A stretch of DNA of 64,000 bases from Candidatus Bipolaricaulota bacterium (GCA_014360995.1 JACIWL010000001.1:1-64000), one strand, 5' to 3'. Counted from the first letter of the stretch, positions 31,370-40,530 are shown. Notes: a model not told the origin generated them from the letters alone. A program made the numbers and translations.

Positions 31370-32308
31370 GTGGAAAGGCTGCTTCGGGAATTCGGGGTCG
31401 AGGAGATCCCCGGCGAGCTCCTCTTCCGCCACGACGCCTTTTGGCTCACCACCGCCCAAGGGCTGCCGAACGATGTGAAGATTCATGCGGTGGGAATCCG
31501 GCTGGTCCGCGTGCAAAAGCTTGGCCTTAAGCCCACGAGCTTTGGGCTCATGTTCCTGGGTCCGCGAATTCAACGCCGCCGGGTAGAGCTCACAAGGGAA
31601 GAGCTGCGGGAACTCCTTTTGGGCCACCCCTTGCGGAAGCTGGGCCTTCCCCAAGGCTTTGTTGCCCTTTCCTTGGAGGGCGAGGTCGTGGGGTGCGGAG
31701 AAGTGCGGGGAGAGCTTTTGCGCTGCCAAATCCCCCGGGCCCGAAGGCAGGAGCTCCTCATCGTTTTGGCCCAAGAAAGCTCGGTGCTTCAAGGCTCAGG
31801 TAAAATGCCGAAAAAGGAGGAAAACGTGGAGACACCGGAAGATGTGCTGAAGGGCGCCATCCTTTTGGAGGAGCGGGGAAAAGCTTTTTACGAGCATGCT
31901 GCGCTTTCTGCACAAAACCCTGGGGTCAAAGAGATCTTTTCCATCCTGGCCCGCGAGGAGGAGCGGCATAAGGAATACTTGGCCAAAGCTTTCGCGGAAT
32001 TTGTGCGCACAGGAAAAGTGAGCCTAAGCGGCCAGCCCGTGGACGTGACCTCGGCGGTGATCACCCCGGAAGTCAAAAAGGAGATCGAGGCCGCCGGTTT
32101 TGAGGCGGCGGCGATCTACGCGGGAATGGCCCTGGAGGAAAAGGCCGTGGCCTTTTACGCGGAAAAAGCGAAGACCGCGCCGCAGGAATTGGCGCAACTC
32201 TACCAGAGCCTCGCCCGGTGGGAACAATCCCACCTGGATCTATTGGCGAGCTTAGATGAAGAACTTCGGCAGAGGATCTGGCACGAACGGGGTTTTTGGC
32301 CCTTTTAG
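31370..32308 (+). CDS. PUA-like C-terminal part of the NSUN enzyme, reading in frame into a ferritin-like domain
   Basis: This frame begins one base after the NSUN stop at a GTG. Its first 140 residues (VERLLREFGVEEIP to LLRCQIPRARRQELL) look like the C-terminal RNA-binding region of longer NSUN/RsmF enzymes, including a PUA-type GFVALSLEGEVVGCGEV strand pair. No stop follows: after about residue 145 the frame continues into the ferritin-like domain, giving 312 residues. Either the two are a true fusion, or the PUA gene lost its stop and the ferritin part is made from the internal GTG at 31826. Homologues normally have NSUN and PUA in one chain. Confidence 0.5.
   Translation: MERLLREFGVEEIPGELLFRHDAFWLTTAQGLPNDVKIHAVGIRLVRVQKLGLKPTSFGLMFLGPRIQRRRVELTREELRELLLGHPLRKLGLPQGFVALSLEGEVVGCGEVRGELLRCQIPRARRQELLIVLAQESSVLQGSGKMPKKEENVETPEDVLKGAILLEERGKAFYEHAALSAQNPGVKEIFSILAREEERHKEYLAKAFAEFVRTGKVSLSGQPVDVTSAVITPEVKKEIEAAGFEAAAIYAGMALEEKAVAFYAEKAKTAPQELAQLYQSLARWEQSHLDLLASLDEELRQRIWHERGFWPF
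31826..32308 (+). CDS. Rubrerythrin-like ferritin-family protein (internal start)
   Basis: A four-helix di-iron protein of 160 residues. Ligand motifs are LLEERGKAFYEHA, REEERHKEYL, LEEKAVAFYAEKA and RWEQSHLDLL, the two-fold E...EExH pattern. No rubredoxin domain is present. A GTG at 31826 has a perfect AGGAGG five bases upstream, and TAAAAT (31801-31806) could be its own -10, so I list it as a gene nested at the 3' end of the PUA frame. Role in peroxide or iron handling is inferred. Convergent with priA, overlapping its 3' end by four bases. Confidence 0.7.
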   Translation: METPEDVLKGAILLEERGKAFYEHAALSAQNPGVKEIFSILAREEERHKEYLAKAFAEFVRTGKVSLSGQPVDVTSAVITPEVKKEIEAAGFEAAAIYAGMALEEKAVAFYAEKAKTAPQELAQLYQSLARWEQSHLDLLASLDEELRQRIWHERGFWPF

Positions 32309-34188
32309 CCAAGCCAAAGGGGATCCGGTTCCACTCGGACGTTTTGGGGAAGTTTGGGGAAAAGGGCACGCACCCTGCGGGGAAGGGATGAATCGCCGCG
32401 CAGAAGGACTTGAAACCGGGGCTCGCCCCGCAAGGGATGAAGTCTTGCCGGGCCGAGAACCTCAAGGCCCTTTTCCCGCAGCATCTCCGCCATTTTCCCA
32501 GCTTGAACTTCCGCGCGCTTTCCGGAAACCAGGATGCGAAGCAGGCGTGAAAAGGGAGGATACCGCAGGAGCTTTCGGAATTTGATCTCCTCCTGATAAA
32601 ACGCGAGGTAATCGCCGCGCAGGGCTGAAGAGATCGCGTAGTGGTCGGGCATGTGGGTTTGCACCACAACTTCCCCGGGTTTTTCCCCGCGGCCGGCCCG
32701 GCCCATGGCGGAAAGGAGGAGCTGAAAAGCCCGCTCCGCCGCATAGAAAGTGGGCGAAGCCAAAAGCTGATCGGCATCGATGACGCCTACTAGGGTAATC
32801 CCCGGAAAATCTAGGCCCTTTCCCACCATTTGTGCGCCCACCAAAATGTCGATTTCGCCCTTGGCTAAAGCCGAGAGGATTCGATCTCGCTCTTTTGCCG
32901 TCTCCTCGTCCAACCTCGCGACCCGAGCCTGGGGAAAGAGCTTTTTTGCCTCGTACTCCACGCGTTCTGTTCCCGCCCCAAAGAGGCGGAAGCGCGTTCC
33001 GCCGCAGCGCCGGCAGGCCGGATCGGGAAAATCTTTTCCGCAGGCGGAACAGCGAAACGTTTTCTCCGCAAGATGAAAGACCAAGGCGACCTCGCAATCC
33101 GGGCAGCGCAAAATCTCCCCGCAGGTTCGGCAGGAGGCCCCGGTGAAAAAGCCCAGGCGGTTTAGGAAGAGAAGGATTTGGCCGCCGGCCTGAAGGTGCC
33201 GGGCGATAGCCTCGCGGAGCTCGGCGCCGATGACCTCCTCGGGCTCCTTTTGAGCCGCTTTCACCTCGGGCGGCGAGCCGGAAACCCGCTGAGTGAGGGA
33301 AAGAAGGCGAATTTCCCCTTGTTCCGCCCTAAAAAAGGTCTCCACCGCGGGCGCCGCCGCACCCAACACGAGCGCCGCCCCTTCTTTGGCTCGCTCCTCC
33401 AGGACTTTCCGCGCGTGATAGTGGGGGGAGCGTTCCTCCTTATAGCCGGGCTCGCCCTCCTCATCCAGGACCATAAGCCCCACATGGGGGAAAGGGAGAA
33501 AGGCGGCGGAACGCGTCCCCACAGCGCAAGAAATTTCACCCCGTAAAGCGGAGGACCACACGTGAAAACGCTCTCCAGGAGAGAGCTCGCCGTGGTACAC
33601 CGCGGGCGCTTTTCCCAAAGCGCGGGCGGCCCGGGCCCAAAGCTGGGGAAGGAGGGAGATCTCCGGCTCGAGGAGGAGGGCCGCATAGCCCTGGTGGATC
33701 GCTTCCTGCGCGGAGGCCAAATACACCTCGGTTTTCCCGGAAGCCGGTGGGCCAAAAAGCAGGAATTTTTCGCCCTTCCCGATCCCCTCGCATATCGCTG
33801 CCGCCGCGGCTTTTTGTTCTTCCGTCAATTCCACGTGCTTTGGCTCCTCGGTGTAGCGGAAAGGCAAAAAGGGGGCGCTGTGCCGGCGGGCCGCGGGTTT
33901 GGGCACAATGTGCGCCAAGGCCATCCCTAAAGCCGTGCACGCCTCCTCGCTCACCAGGGAGAAGAGCGGAAAAAGGCGCGGGGGCAGAGCTGGACCGTGA
34001 ACCCGGAGGATGGGCTTAGGCTTGCCGGGATATTCCGGGAGATCCCGAATTTCCTGGACCACTCCGAGAAGGACCCGCTTTCCGAAAGGAACCTCTACCC
34101 AGAATCCCGGTTCGACCTCCATTCCCTCGGGCACAAGGTAATCGAAGCCGGACGTACCCGGAACGGGAAGGAGGACAAAAGCGATCAA
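32305..34188 (-). CDS. priA: PriA-like primosomal helicase with altered motifs II and III
   Basis: Restarts stalled replication forks. The protein has 627 residues with a short N-terminal DNA-binding domain (FDYLVPEGMEVEPGFWVEVPFG), Walker A GPPASGKTEVY, and eight Zn-binding Cys in CRTCGEILRCPDCE...CSACG...CRRCG. Motif V is MVGKGLDFPGITLVGVIDAD and motif VI SAMGRAGRGEKPG. Motif II reads DEEG where PriA has DEEH, and motif III reads LGAAAPAVE where LGSATPSLE is usual. Both are normally needed to couple ATP hydrolysis to unwinding. TTG start overlaps the upstream MBL stop (TTGA). Confidence 0.9.
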   Translation of the reverse strand: MIAFVLLPVPGTSGFDYLVPEGMEVEPGFWVEVPFGKRVLLGVVQEIRDLPEYPGKPKPILRVHGPALPPRLFPLFSLVSEEACTALGMALAHIVPKPAARRHSAPFLPFRYTEEPKHVELTEEQKAAAAAICEGIGKGEKFLLFGPPASGKTEVYLASAQEAIHQGYAALLLEPEISLLPQLWARAARALGKAPAVYHGELSPGERFHVWSSALRGEISCAVGTRSAAFLPFPHVGLMVLDEEGEPGYKEERSPHYHARKVLEERAKEGAALVLGAAAPAVETFFRAEQGEIRLLSLTQRVSGSPPEVKAAQKEPEEVIGAELREAIARHLQAGGQILLFLNRLGFFTGASCRTCGEILRCPDCEVALVFHLAEKTFRCSACGKDFPDPACRRCGGTRFRLFGAGTERVEYEAKKLFPQARVARLDEETAKERDRILSALAKGEIDILVGAQMVGKGLDFPGITLVGVIDADQLLASPTFYAAERAFQLLLSAMGRAGRGEKPGEVVVQTHMPDHYAISSALRGDYLAFYQEEIKFRKLLRYPPFSRLLRILVSGKRAEVQAGKMAEMLREKGLEVLGPARLHPLRGEPRFQVLLRGDSSLPRRVRALFPKLPQNVRVEPDPLWLG

Positions 34189-35069
34189 CCGGCCTCCCTG
34201 CGGCGCAGGTACTGAAGCACGCCGCGCACGGACATGGACCAGTCGCCGGAAACACCCGGTCCCACGGGAAACCCCTCGGCTTGAATCTCCGCGAGAACCG
34301 CGGAGACCGCTTCCTCTTCGGGTTTATCCAGGTGGCGCCGAACCCGCTCCACCCAAGAGAGGAGAAGCTTTCGGTACCCTTCGATGAGCGTAGGCTCGCC
34401 TGGGCCAAAATGCGTGAAAAGGAGTTTTTGGGGATTCAGGGCCGCGAGGCGATCGAGGGTAGCTAAGGAAGCTTCGAGGTCAAAACTCGGTGGGACTGTA
34501 GTGGGAAGGAGCCTTCCCTTGATGTAGAGGCCTACAGCATCACCGGTGAAAAGCCAGCCCCGTTCAGGGACAAAAAAACAGAGGTGGTGGGGAGCGTGCC
34601 CGGGAGAGTCGATGGCCTGCACCCGGAGCTTGCCGAGCTGGAAAATTTCGCGATCCTGAGCGGAGTAGATGCGGTTCTCGGGAATGGGCACGGCCTCGCC
34701 ATAGAAACGAAACCGCTCTCCCACCGCATTTTTCGTAGAGGCCACCAATTTCGTCGGGTCCGCAAGGTGCTTGGCTCCCCGGGGATGGACTACCACCTTG
34801 GCGTTGGGCAACTCCGGAAGAAGGACGCCGGCTCCGCCCGCGTGGTCCAAATGAACGTGGGTGAGGAATAACCAGCGAACTTGCGCGCGCTTTATCCCCA
34901 AAGCGTCCATTGCCTCAAGGATGCGATCTTTCGCAAGGGATGTGCCCGCGTCGAAGAGGGCCGCTTCGCCCTCGTCCTGAAGGATGTACGCGCCCCCAAG
35001 GCCGGGCTGGCCAAAGTGGTGAATGTCCACCAGGAAAAGCGCGGGCAAAACTTCTTCCAGGACGACCAT
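34185..35069 (-). CDS. MBL-fold metallohydrolase
   Basis: A 294-residue zinc hydrolase with HVHLDHAGG (motif 2), the SPGHAPHHLCF His (motif 3), TGDAVGLY (motif 4) and LFTHFGPGE (motif 5), all intact. The C-terminal extension after the last His is helical. The family covers glyoxalases, lactonases and RNases; the short, stand-alone form resembles glyoxalase II-type or lactonase-type proteins, but the substrate cannot be read. It overlaps priA by four bases, so the two are co-transcribed. Confidence 0.85.
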   Translation of the reverse strand: MVVLEEVLPALFLVDIHHFGQPGLGGAYILQDEGEAALFDAGTSLAKDRILEAMDALGIKRAQVRWLFLTHVHLDHAGGAGVLLPELPNAKVVVHPRGAKHLADPTKLVASTKNAVGERFRFYGEAVPIPENRIYSAQDREIFQLGKLRVQAIDSPGHAPHHLCFFVPERGWLFTGDAVGLYIKGRLLPTTVPPSFDLEASLATLDRLAALNPQKLLFTHFGPGEPTLIEGYRKLLLSWVERVRRHLDKPEEEAVSAVLAEIQAEGFPVGPGVSGDWSMSVRGVLQYLRRREAG

Positions 35070-35086
35070 CCCTCACACCCTTCGCC

Positions 35087-36385
35087 TCAGAAAAACCATC
35101 CGGTTTGGATCCCAAACCAAACGAAAAAGCTTCCCAGCATCCCGGCCATGAGGAACACCGGGATCCCTACGGTAACCCATTCCTTGTAGCGGATGGGCTG
35201 GTTTCCGTGCCTAGAGAGGTTCATGACCCCGATGTTGGCGGCGGTGGCAAACGGTGTGCCCACGCTGGCAAACCCTATGCCCAAAGCCAAAGCCCACCAA
35301 AGGGGGTTCGTGGCGATGCCCAAAGTGCCCAGCTCGTTCACGAGGGGAACAAAGGCCACCGTGGCGGGGACCGCACTGATGAAAAGGGCTAGGAAACCCG
35401 CGCCCCAGAAAAACAAAAGGGCCAGGGCAAGGACCGAGCCGCCTCCAAGAAGGCTTAGGCGCCGAGCCAAAAACGGAAGAACGCCGCTGCGGTTCAGACC
35501 CCCGACGACGACAAAAAGACAGAGAAGAAAAATGATGAGCTCCCAATCGATGCTCTCCAGCACAGCCTCCACCTTGGGCCGCAGGAAAACGATGGCCAGG
35601 GCGGCGCCACAAAGGGCGGCAAGACCAGGAGAAATGTCAAGCCAGCTATGCACAAGAAAAAGAACGATCACGAGCGCGAAAACTCCAAGAAGCTTGGTCA
35701 TATCCCGGGGCGACTCCAACACCCGCCGTTCATCCAGCTGCATGAGCACCGAAACCTGCGCGCTCTGGGAACGGAAGCTCGACCGATACCGAAAGACCAA
35801 AAACGCGAGGGTCAAAAGGAGGACAGGGAGAGACACCGGAGCGGTATGGGTAAGAAAGTCGTTGAAGGAGAAACGCGCGGCCGAGCCAATAAGAACGTTC
35901 GGCGGATCGCCGATCAGCGTGAACACCCCGCCAATATCGGCGGCGATGGCCTCACCCAAAACAAAAGGAGTCGCGGAAATTCCCAGAACTTCCGCAATGG
36001 AAAGGGTCACGGGGAAAAAGGTGAGCATGGTGGTCAGGTTATCCAAAAACATGGAAAGGACGGCGCTCGCTAGGCTCATAACTAAGAATAGGCTCGTGAT
36101 GTTTCCCTTGGACCATTTGGCCGCCTTAATGGCCACATACTGGAAGAACCCGGTGCGCTTAAGCAACCCCACAATGATCATCATTCCCGCGAGGAGCCAA
36201 ATGGTGTCCACATCGATGACTTCGGCGACCGTGTGGGGGTTATAAAAACGGAAGGCCACGCCCACAAGGATCATCGCCGTGGCCCCGACCACGGCGGCTA
36301 GGGTCTGCTGGAGGCGTCCGGAGAGGATAAGGGCGTAGGTGACAACAAAAACGGCAAGTGACGTGAACGCGGCAGCGGAGTTCAT
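35087..36385 (-). CDS. SLC13/ArsB-NhaD-type membrane transporter
   Basis: A 432-residue protein with about 11 membrane helices, related to ArsB, NhaD and P-protein (ion transporter superfamily). The two re-entrant motifs are visible: FLDNLTTMLTFFPVTLSIAE with ADIGGVFTLIGDPPNVLIGS in the first half, and SAVPATVAFVPLVNE with GFASVGTPFATAANIGVMNL in the second. Could export arsenite or exchange Na+/H+; no ars genes are near. ATG start; in line with the Nudix gene 15 bases upstream. Confidence 0.8.
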   Translation of the reverse strand: MNSAAAFTSLAVFVVTYALILSGRLQQTLAAVVGATAMILVGVAFRFYNPHTVAEVIDVDTIWLLAGMMIIVGLLKRTGFFQYVAIKAAKWSKGNITSLFLVMSLASAVLSMFLDNLTTMLTFFPVTLSIAEVLGISATPFVLGEAIAADIGGVFTLIGDPPNVLIGSAARFSFNDFLTHTAPVSLPVLLLTLAFLVFRYRSSFRSQSAQVSVLMQLDERRVLESPRDMTKLLGVFALVIVLFLVHSWLDISPGLAALCGAALAIVFLRPKVEAVLESIDWELIIFLLCLFVVVGGLNRSGVLPFLARRLSLLGGGSVLALALLFFWGAGFLALFISAVPATVAFVPLVNELGTLGIATNPLWWALALGIGFASVGTPFATAANIGVMNLSRHGNQPIRYKEWVTVGIPVFLMAGMLGSFFVWFGIQTGWFF

Positions 36386-36400
36386 ACCTAAGAGTGAAGT

Positions 36401-36817
36401 TTAACCCGCGCTGAGCCAGGCTTCCGCTTGACGCAGGGCTTCCCGCTGCTCGGGAAACGTGATGCGTTCCACGGCCTCTTGGAAAGGAAGCCAAACCATG
36501 TCCTCCACTTCCTCCCGAGACGGCTCGCCATCTTCTTCCGTTTGGGCGAGGAAGAGGACCACCTCTTTGTGGACGGGGTTCGCCTCGCGCCAAAAGGTGT
36601 AGCGCACCACGGTGCGGAAGCCCGGCAAAACCTGAAAGTTGTTGATGCGCACCTCTTCCGCGACCTCCCGCAGCGCCGCTTGGAATTCGTCTTCTCCCGG
36701 TTCGATATGGCCCTTGGGGAAGCCCCAGTGCCCGCCGCGTCGGTTCTTGATGAGGAGATATTTTCGCCGGCCGCCGTCCTCGCGGAACAGGATCAAACCC
36801 GCTGCCCGCTCCTCCAT
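36401..36817 (-). CDS. Nudix hydrolase (Ap4A-type)
   Basis: A 138-residue protein with the Nudix box [23 protein letters not shown]. All acidic metal ligands (REVAEE) are kept, while the Gly near the end of the box is Arg. The start [33 protein letters not shown] is typical of diadenosine tetraphosphatases and dGTP-type members. It starts seven bases after the rpoB stop, occupying the place where rpoC is expected. Confidence 0.87.
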   Translation of the reverse strand: MEERAAGLILFREDGGRRKYLLIKNRRGGHWGFPKGHIEPGEDEFQAALREVAEEVRINNFQVLPGFRTVVRYTFWREANPVHKEVVLFLAQTEEDGEPSREEVEDMVWLPFQEAVERITFPEQREALRQAEAWLSAG

Positions 36818-36823
36818 AACTGG

Positions 36824-39800
36824 CTAAATGATATCCAATTCTCGGCCGCTCTTGTCGTAGGCTCTAAGGGAAAGACCAAGACAGCGGAGTTCCTGCCATA
36901 AGACCCGGAAGGATTCGGGGATGCCCGGACGGGGGAAGTCCTCCCCGCGCAGAATCGCTTTATACAACGCCACCCGGCCCCGCACGTCGTCGCTTTTGAG
37001 GGTGAGCATTTCCTGAAGGAGGGAAGCGGCGCCGTAGGCCTCCAGGGCCCAGACCTCCATCTCGCCCAGGCGCTGCCCGCCGAAATGGGCCCGCCCGCCC
37101 AAGGGCTGCTGGGTGATGAGGGCATAGGGGCCGGTAGAGCGGGCGTGGATCTTGTCGGCGGCGATGTGCTCAAGTTTGAGGAGGTACATAACCCCCACCG
37201 TCACCGGCGATTCAAAGGGCTCCCCGGTGCGACCGTCGCGCAAAATGACCTTGCCATCCTTGCGGGAACCATCAGAAAGGCCGCGCTTTTTGAGCTCCTC
37301 CGTGAGCTCACTGAGGATTTCCTCTTCTTTTGCCCCATCGAACGGTGGGGAGGCCACCTTCTCCCCTCGCAAGGAAGCAAGCCAGCCCAAGTTGGTCTCA
37401 AAAATTTGGCCGAGGTTCATGCGGGACGGCACCCCCAGCGGGTTCAAGATCACATCGATGGGAGTGCCATCGGGGAGGAAGGGCATGTCCTCCACGGGGA
37501 GGATGGCGGAGATAACCCCTTTGTTCCCGTGCCGACCGGCGAGTTTGTCCCCCACGGCGATCCTGCGGCGCTGGGCCACATAAACCTTCACCAGCTCGTT
37601 TACTCCCGCCTCGAGCTCGTCGCCCGCAGCCCGGGACAGCCGCTTCACTCGAATCACCGTGGCCGTGCCAGTGATGGGGGGCATCCGTAAGGACGTGTTC
37701 TTAAAATTGCGCATGCGCTCCCCAAAGATGGAGAGGAAAATGCGCTCCTCCGGAGTGGGCTCGCTCTCGCCTTTGGGGGTGATCTTGCCCACCAAAATGT
37801 CCCCGGTGCGGACCTCCGTTCCCACGCGCACAATCCCGTGCTCGTCCAGATTGCGCATGGCCGAGCGGGGCAGGTTGGGGATGTCCGCGGTGATCTCCTC
37901 CGGGCCAAGTTTCGTGTCCTCCGCGCGCACCTCGAACTCCTGGATGTGGATGGAGTCCAAAATGTTTTCCCGCACAAGCCTTTCAGAAACGACGATGGCG
38001 TCCTCGTAGTTGAAGCCCTCAAAAGGAAGGAAAGCTACAAGGAGGTTTGCCCCTAGCGCCAATTCCCCGCCATCGGAGAATTGAGAGTCTGCAAGGACGT
38101 CACCCTTTTTGACCTTGTCTCCCTTGCGCACCACCGGGCGCTGGTGGATCACGGTGTCCTGGTTCGAGCGCTCGAAGACCCTTAACCGGTAGGTCTTTTG
38201 CCCCTTCTTCCCCTTGACCACGATCTTTTGGGCGTCCACGTAGACCACGGTGCCATCCTCTTCGGCGAGGACCACCGCCCCGGAATCGCGAGCGACTTTG
38301 GCCTCAAGGCCCGTGCCCACAATGGGGGCCTGGGGGCGCAGCAGGGCCACGGCCTGGCGTTGCATGTTTGCTCCCATAAGGGCCCGGTTGGCGTCATCGT
38401 GCTCAAGGAAGGGGATAAGGGCCGCCGAAACCCCAAGGATTGTGTTGGGAGCGACCTCCACAAGGTCCACCTCTTTAGGGGAGACATAGCTAAACTCTTC
38501 GCTTCCTGTGCGAACGAGGACTTTGTCCCCAAGGATGCGCCCTTCCTCATCCACCTCCACCGTGGCCGGGGCGATTTTGTAGTGCTCCTCCTCGTCGGCC
38601 ATGAGGTACTTTATCTCCCCGGTGATGCGACCGTTTTTGACCACGGCGTAGGGGGCCTCCAAAAATCCGTACTCGTTGACCCGGGCGTACACGGCCATGG
38701 AGGTGATAAGGCCCACGTTCTGTCCTTCCGGGGTCTCGATGGGGCAGATGCGCGCGTAGTGGGAGGGATGGACGTCGCGGATCTCCACCTTCGCCCTTTT
38801 TGCCGCGGGAGCGACGTTTCCCAGGGCAGAAAGCCGCCGTTTGTGAGTGAGCTCGGAGAGGGGGTTAGTCTGCTCGAGGAATTGAGAGAGTCGGCCCGTG
38901 TAAAAGAGGCTATTCAGGGCTGCTTGGATGGTGCGGGTGGAGACGATGCGGCGGATGAGGTCCTTCTCCTCGAGCTCGATGTGGATAAGCTTATCCTCGG
39001 CCACGCGGGCCATGCGCATAAGCCCCTCCCGCAGCGCGGCCTGGGCCTGCTCGCCCGCCATGCGCACGCGCTTGTTCGCCAGGTGATCCGGTTCATCCAA
39101 AAGGGAAGGATCCTCCGGAGCCCGCAAAAGGAGGGCCAAAGCGGCGAACACGTCCTCCGGGGTGAGGAAGGTCTCCTCGCGGCTAAGGCCGAGTTTCCGG
39201 TTTATCTTGAACCGTCCGACCGGGGTCAGGTGGTAGGTATCCGGCCGGAAATAGAAGCGCTGTAGGTACTCCTCCGCTTGGGAGAGGGGCACCCGCTCCC
39301 CGGACCGGAATTTCGAGTAGATGAAGCGGATGGCCTCCTCCCGGGAAGCCACCTTCTCCTCTTGCAGGGAGCGGGCAATAGCCGGGTGGGCCACGCGCAC
39401 CTGGGTTCGCCCCAGCCGATTGAGGACCTTCGCCCGCTCGGGCGTGAGCTCCTCCCCCAACGCCCAGACCTCATCCCCCGCGGGGATGCTCTCCGCAAGA
39501 AGAACGGCCTTCCAGCGCTCGAAAAGTTCATCTAGGCCCTCTACCGGAACCTGCACGGAGTAGCGGGTGATGATGTCTTCGGTGCTCAGGCCCAGAGCGC
39601 GCAGGTAGGTCGTGACGGGTACAGTGGCCCGTCGATCCAGCCGGGCCTTGAGAGTCCACTTGCGCACATCGAGCTCAATCTCCAACCACGCGCCCTGCTC
39701 GGGGAGGAAATGGGCGCGGAAAAGGTGTGGCTCATCCTGGGTGATATAAAGGCCGGGCGAGCGCACGAGCTCGCTCACGATCACGTTCTCCGTGCCGTTG

Positions 39801-40150
39801 ATGATGAACGTTCCCCGCGGGGTCATGAGGGGGATGTCTGCCAGGTAAAGTTCCGCTTCCTGGCGCAGTTTCCCCTCGGCGTAGAGGCGTCCGGTGGCCT
39901 TAAGGGGCGCGGCGTAGGTCAGGTCGCGATCGCGGCACTCCCACTCGTCGTAGCGCGGCTCGCCCAGGTAGGGGTCGACGAGCTCCAAGTAAAGGTCCTC
40001 CCGCCCCGGCGCGCGAATGGGGCTCACCTCGGCGAATACCTGGGGGATCCCCTCCCGCAGGAACCGCTCGTAGGACTGGAGCTGGTGGGCGATGAAATCG
40101 GGAGGGTCCAGGCGGGGCTTGACCCGGCTATAGAAGCGGCGCATGTTCAT
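36824..40150 (-). CDS. rpoB: RNA polymerase beta subunit
   Basis: Catalytic-cleft subunit of RNA polymerase, 1108 residues, at the short end for bacteria. Conserved segments include IINGTENVIVSELVRSPG, QTNPLSELTHKRRLSALG, ICPIETPEGQNVGLI, NYEDAIVVSERL, and the C-terminal GRAHFGGQRLGEMEVWALEAYGA. After SALG the fork-loop 2 region reads NVAPAAKRAKVEIRDVH, where nearly all bacteria have PGGLTRERAGFEVRDVH. The ATG at 40150 overlaps the rplL stop. No rpoC follows; a Nudix gene starts seven bases after the stop. Confidence 0.97.
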   Translation of the reverse strand: MNMRRFYSRVKPRLDPPDFIAHQLQSYERFLREGIPQVFAEVSPIRAPGREDLYLELVDPYLGEPRYDEWECRDRDLTYAAPLKATGRLYAEGKLRQEAELYLADIPLMTPRGTFIINGTENVIVSELVRSPGLYITQDEPHLFRAHFLPEQGAWLEIELDVRKWTLKARLDRRATVPVTTYLRALGLSTEDIITRYSVQVPVEGLDELFERWKAVLLAESIPAGDEVWALGEELTPERAKVLNRLGRTQVRVAHPAIARSLQEEKVASREEAIRFIYSKFRSGERVPLSQAEEYLQRFYFRPDTYHLTPVGRFKINRKLGLSREETFLTPEDVFAALALLLRAPEDPSLLDEPDHLANKRVRMAGEQAQAALREGLMRMARVAEDKLIHIELEEKDLIRRIVSTRTIQAALNSLFYTGRLSQFLEQTNPLSELTHKRRLSALGNVAPAAKRAKVEIRDVHPSHYARICPIETPEGQNVGLITSMAVYARVNEYGFLEAPYAVVKNGRITGEIKYLMADEEEHYKIAPATVEVDEEGRILGDKVLVRTGSEEFSYVSPKEVDLVEVAPNTILGVSAALIPFLEHDDANRALMGANMQRQAVALLRPQAPIVGTGLEAKVARDSGAVVLAEEDGTVVYVDAQKIVVKGKKGQKTYRLRVFERSNQDTVIHQRPVVRKGDKVKKGDVLADSQFSDGGELALGANLLVAFLPFEGFNYEDAIVVSERLVRENILDSIHIQEFEVRAEDTKLGPEEITADIPNLPRSAMRNLDEHGIVRVGTEVRTGDILVGKITPKGESEPTPEERIFLSIFGERMRNFKNTSLRMPPITGTATVIRVKRLSRAAGDELEAGVNELVKVYVAQRRRIAVGDKLAGRHGNKGVISAILPVEDMPFLPDGTPIDVILNPLGVPSRMNLGQIFETNLGWLASLRGEKVASPPFDGAKEEEILSELTEELKKRGLSDGSRKDGKVILRDGRTGEPFESPVTVGVMYLLKLEHIAADKIHARSTGPYALITQQPLGGRAHFGGQRLGEMEVWALEAYGAASLLQEMLTLKSDDVRGRVALYKAILRGEDFPRPGIPESFRVLWQELRCLGLSLRAYDKSGRELDII

Positions 40151-40530
40151 CACTTAATCTGGACCTCCGCGCCGGCGGCCTCCAGCTTCTTTTTGATCTC
40201 CTCGGCCTCCTCGCGGGACACGCCGGCCTTCACCACCGCCGGCAAGTTGTCCACAAGGTCTTTGCACTCCTTGAGGCCTTTCCCGGTGATGTCCTTCACC
40301 ACTTTTATGAGCTGGATCTTCTGCTGGCCGGCGTTGGTGATGACCACGTCCACGGTGGTCTTCTCCGGAGCCTGGGCCTCCGCCGCCCCAGGTTGAGGAG
40401 CGACAGCCACGGCCACCGGCGCCGCCACCTGGGCCGACACGCCGAACCTCTCCTCCAGAGCCTTCACCAGCTCCGCCAGCTCCTTCACCGTCATCCCCTC
40501 GATCGCCTGGATGATCTCTTCCTTCGTCAT
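40150..40530 (-). CDS. rplL: Ribosomal protein L7/L12
   Basis: Stalk protein that recruits translational GTPases, 126 residues. N-terminal dimerisation helices ([27 protein letters not shown]), an Ala/Pro-rich hinge ([20 protein letters not shown]) and the C-terminal factor-binding domain ([27 protein letters not shown]) are all present. The ATG overlaps the rplJ stop by four bases and the stop overlaps the rpoB ATG. Confidence 0.96.
   Translation of the reverse strand: MTKEEIIQAIEGMTVKELAELVKALEERFGVSAQVAAPVAVAVAPQPGAAEAQAPEKTTVDVVITNAGQQKIQLIKVVKDITGKGLKECKDLVDNLPAVVKAGVSREEAEEIKKKLEAAGAEVQIK

Noticed and set aside
30918-31478. 186-residue ORF over the NSUN gene
   Set aside because: It is a shadow frame rich in Arg, Gly and Ala with no homology pattern; its end overlaps the real PUA frame.
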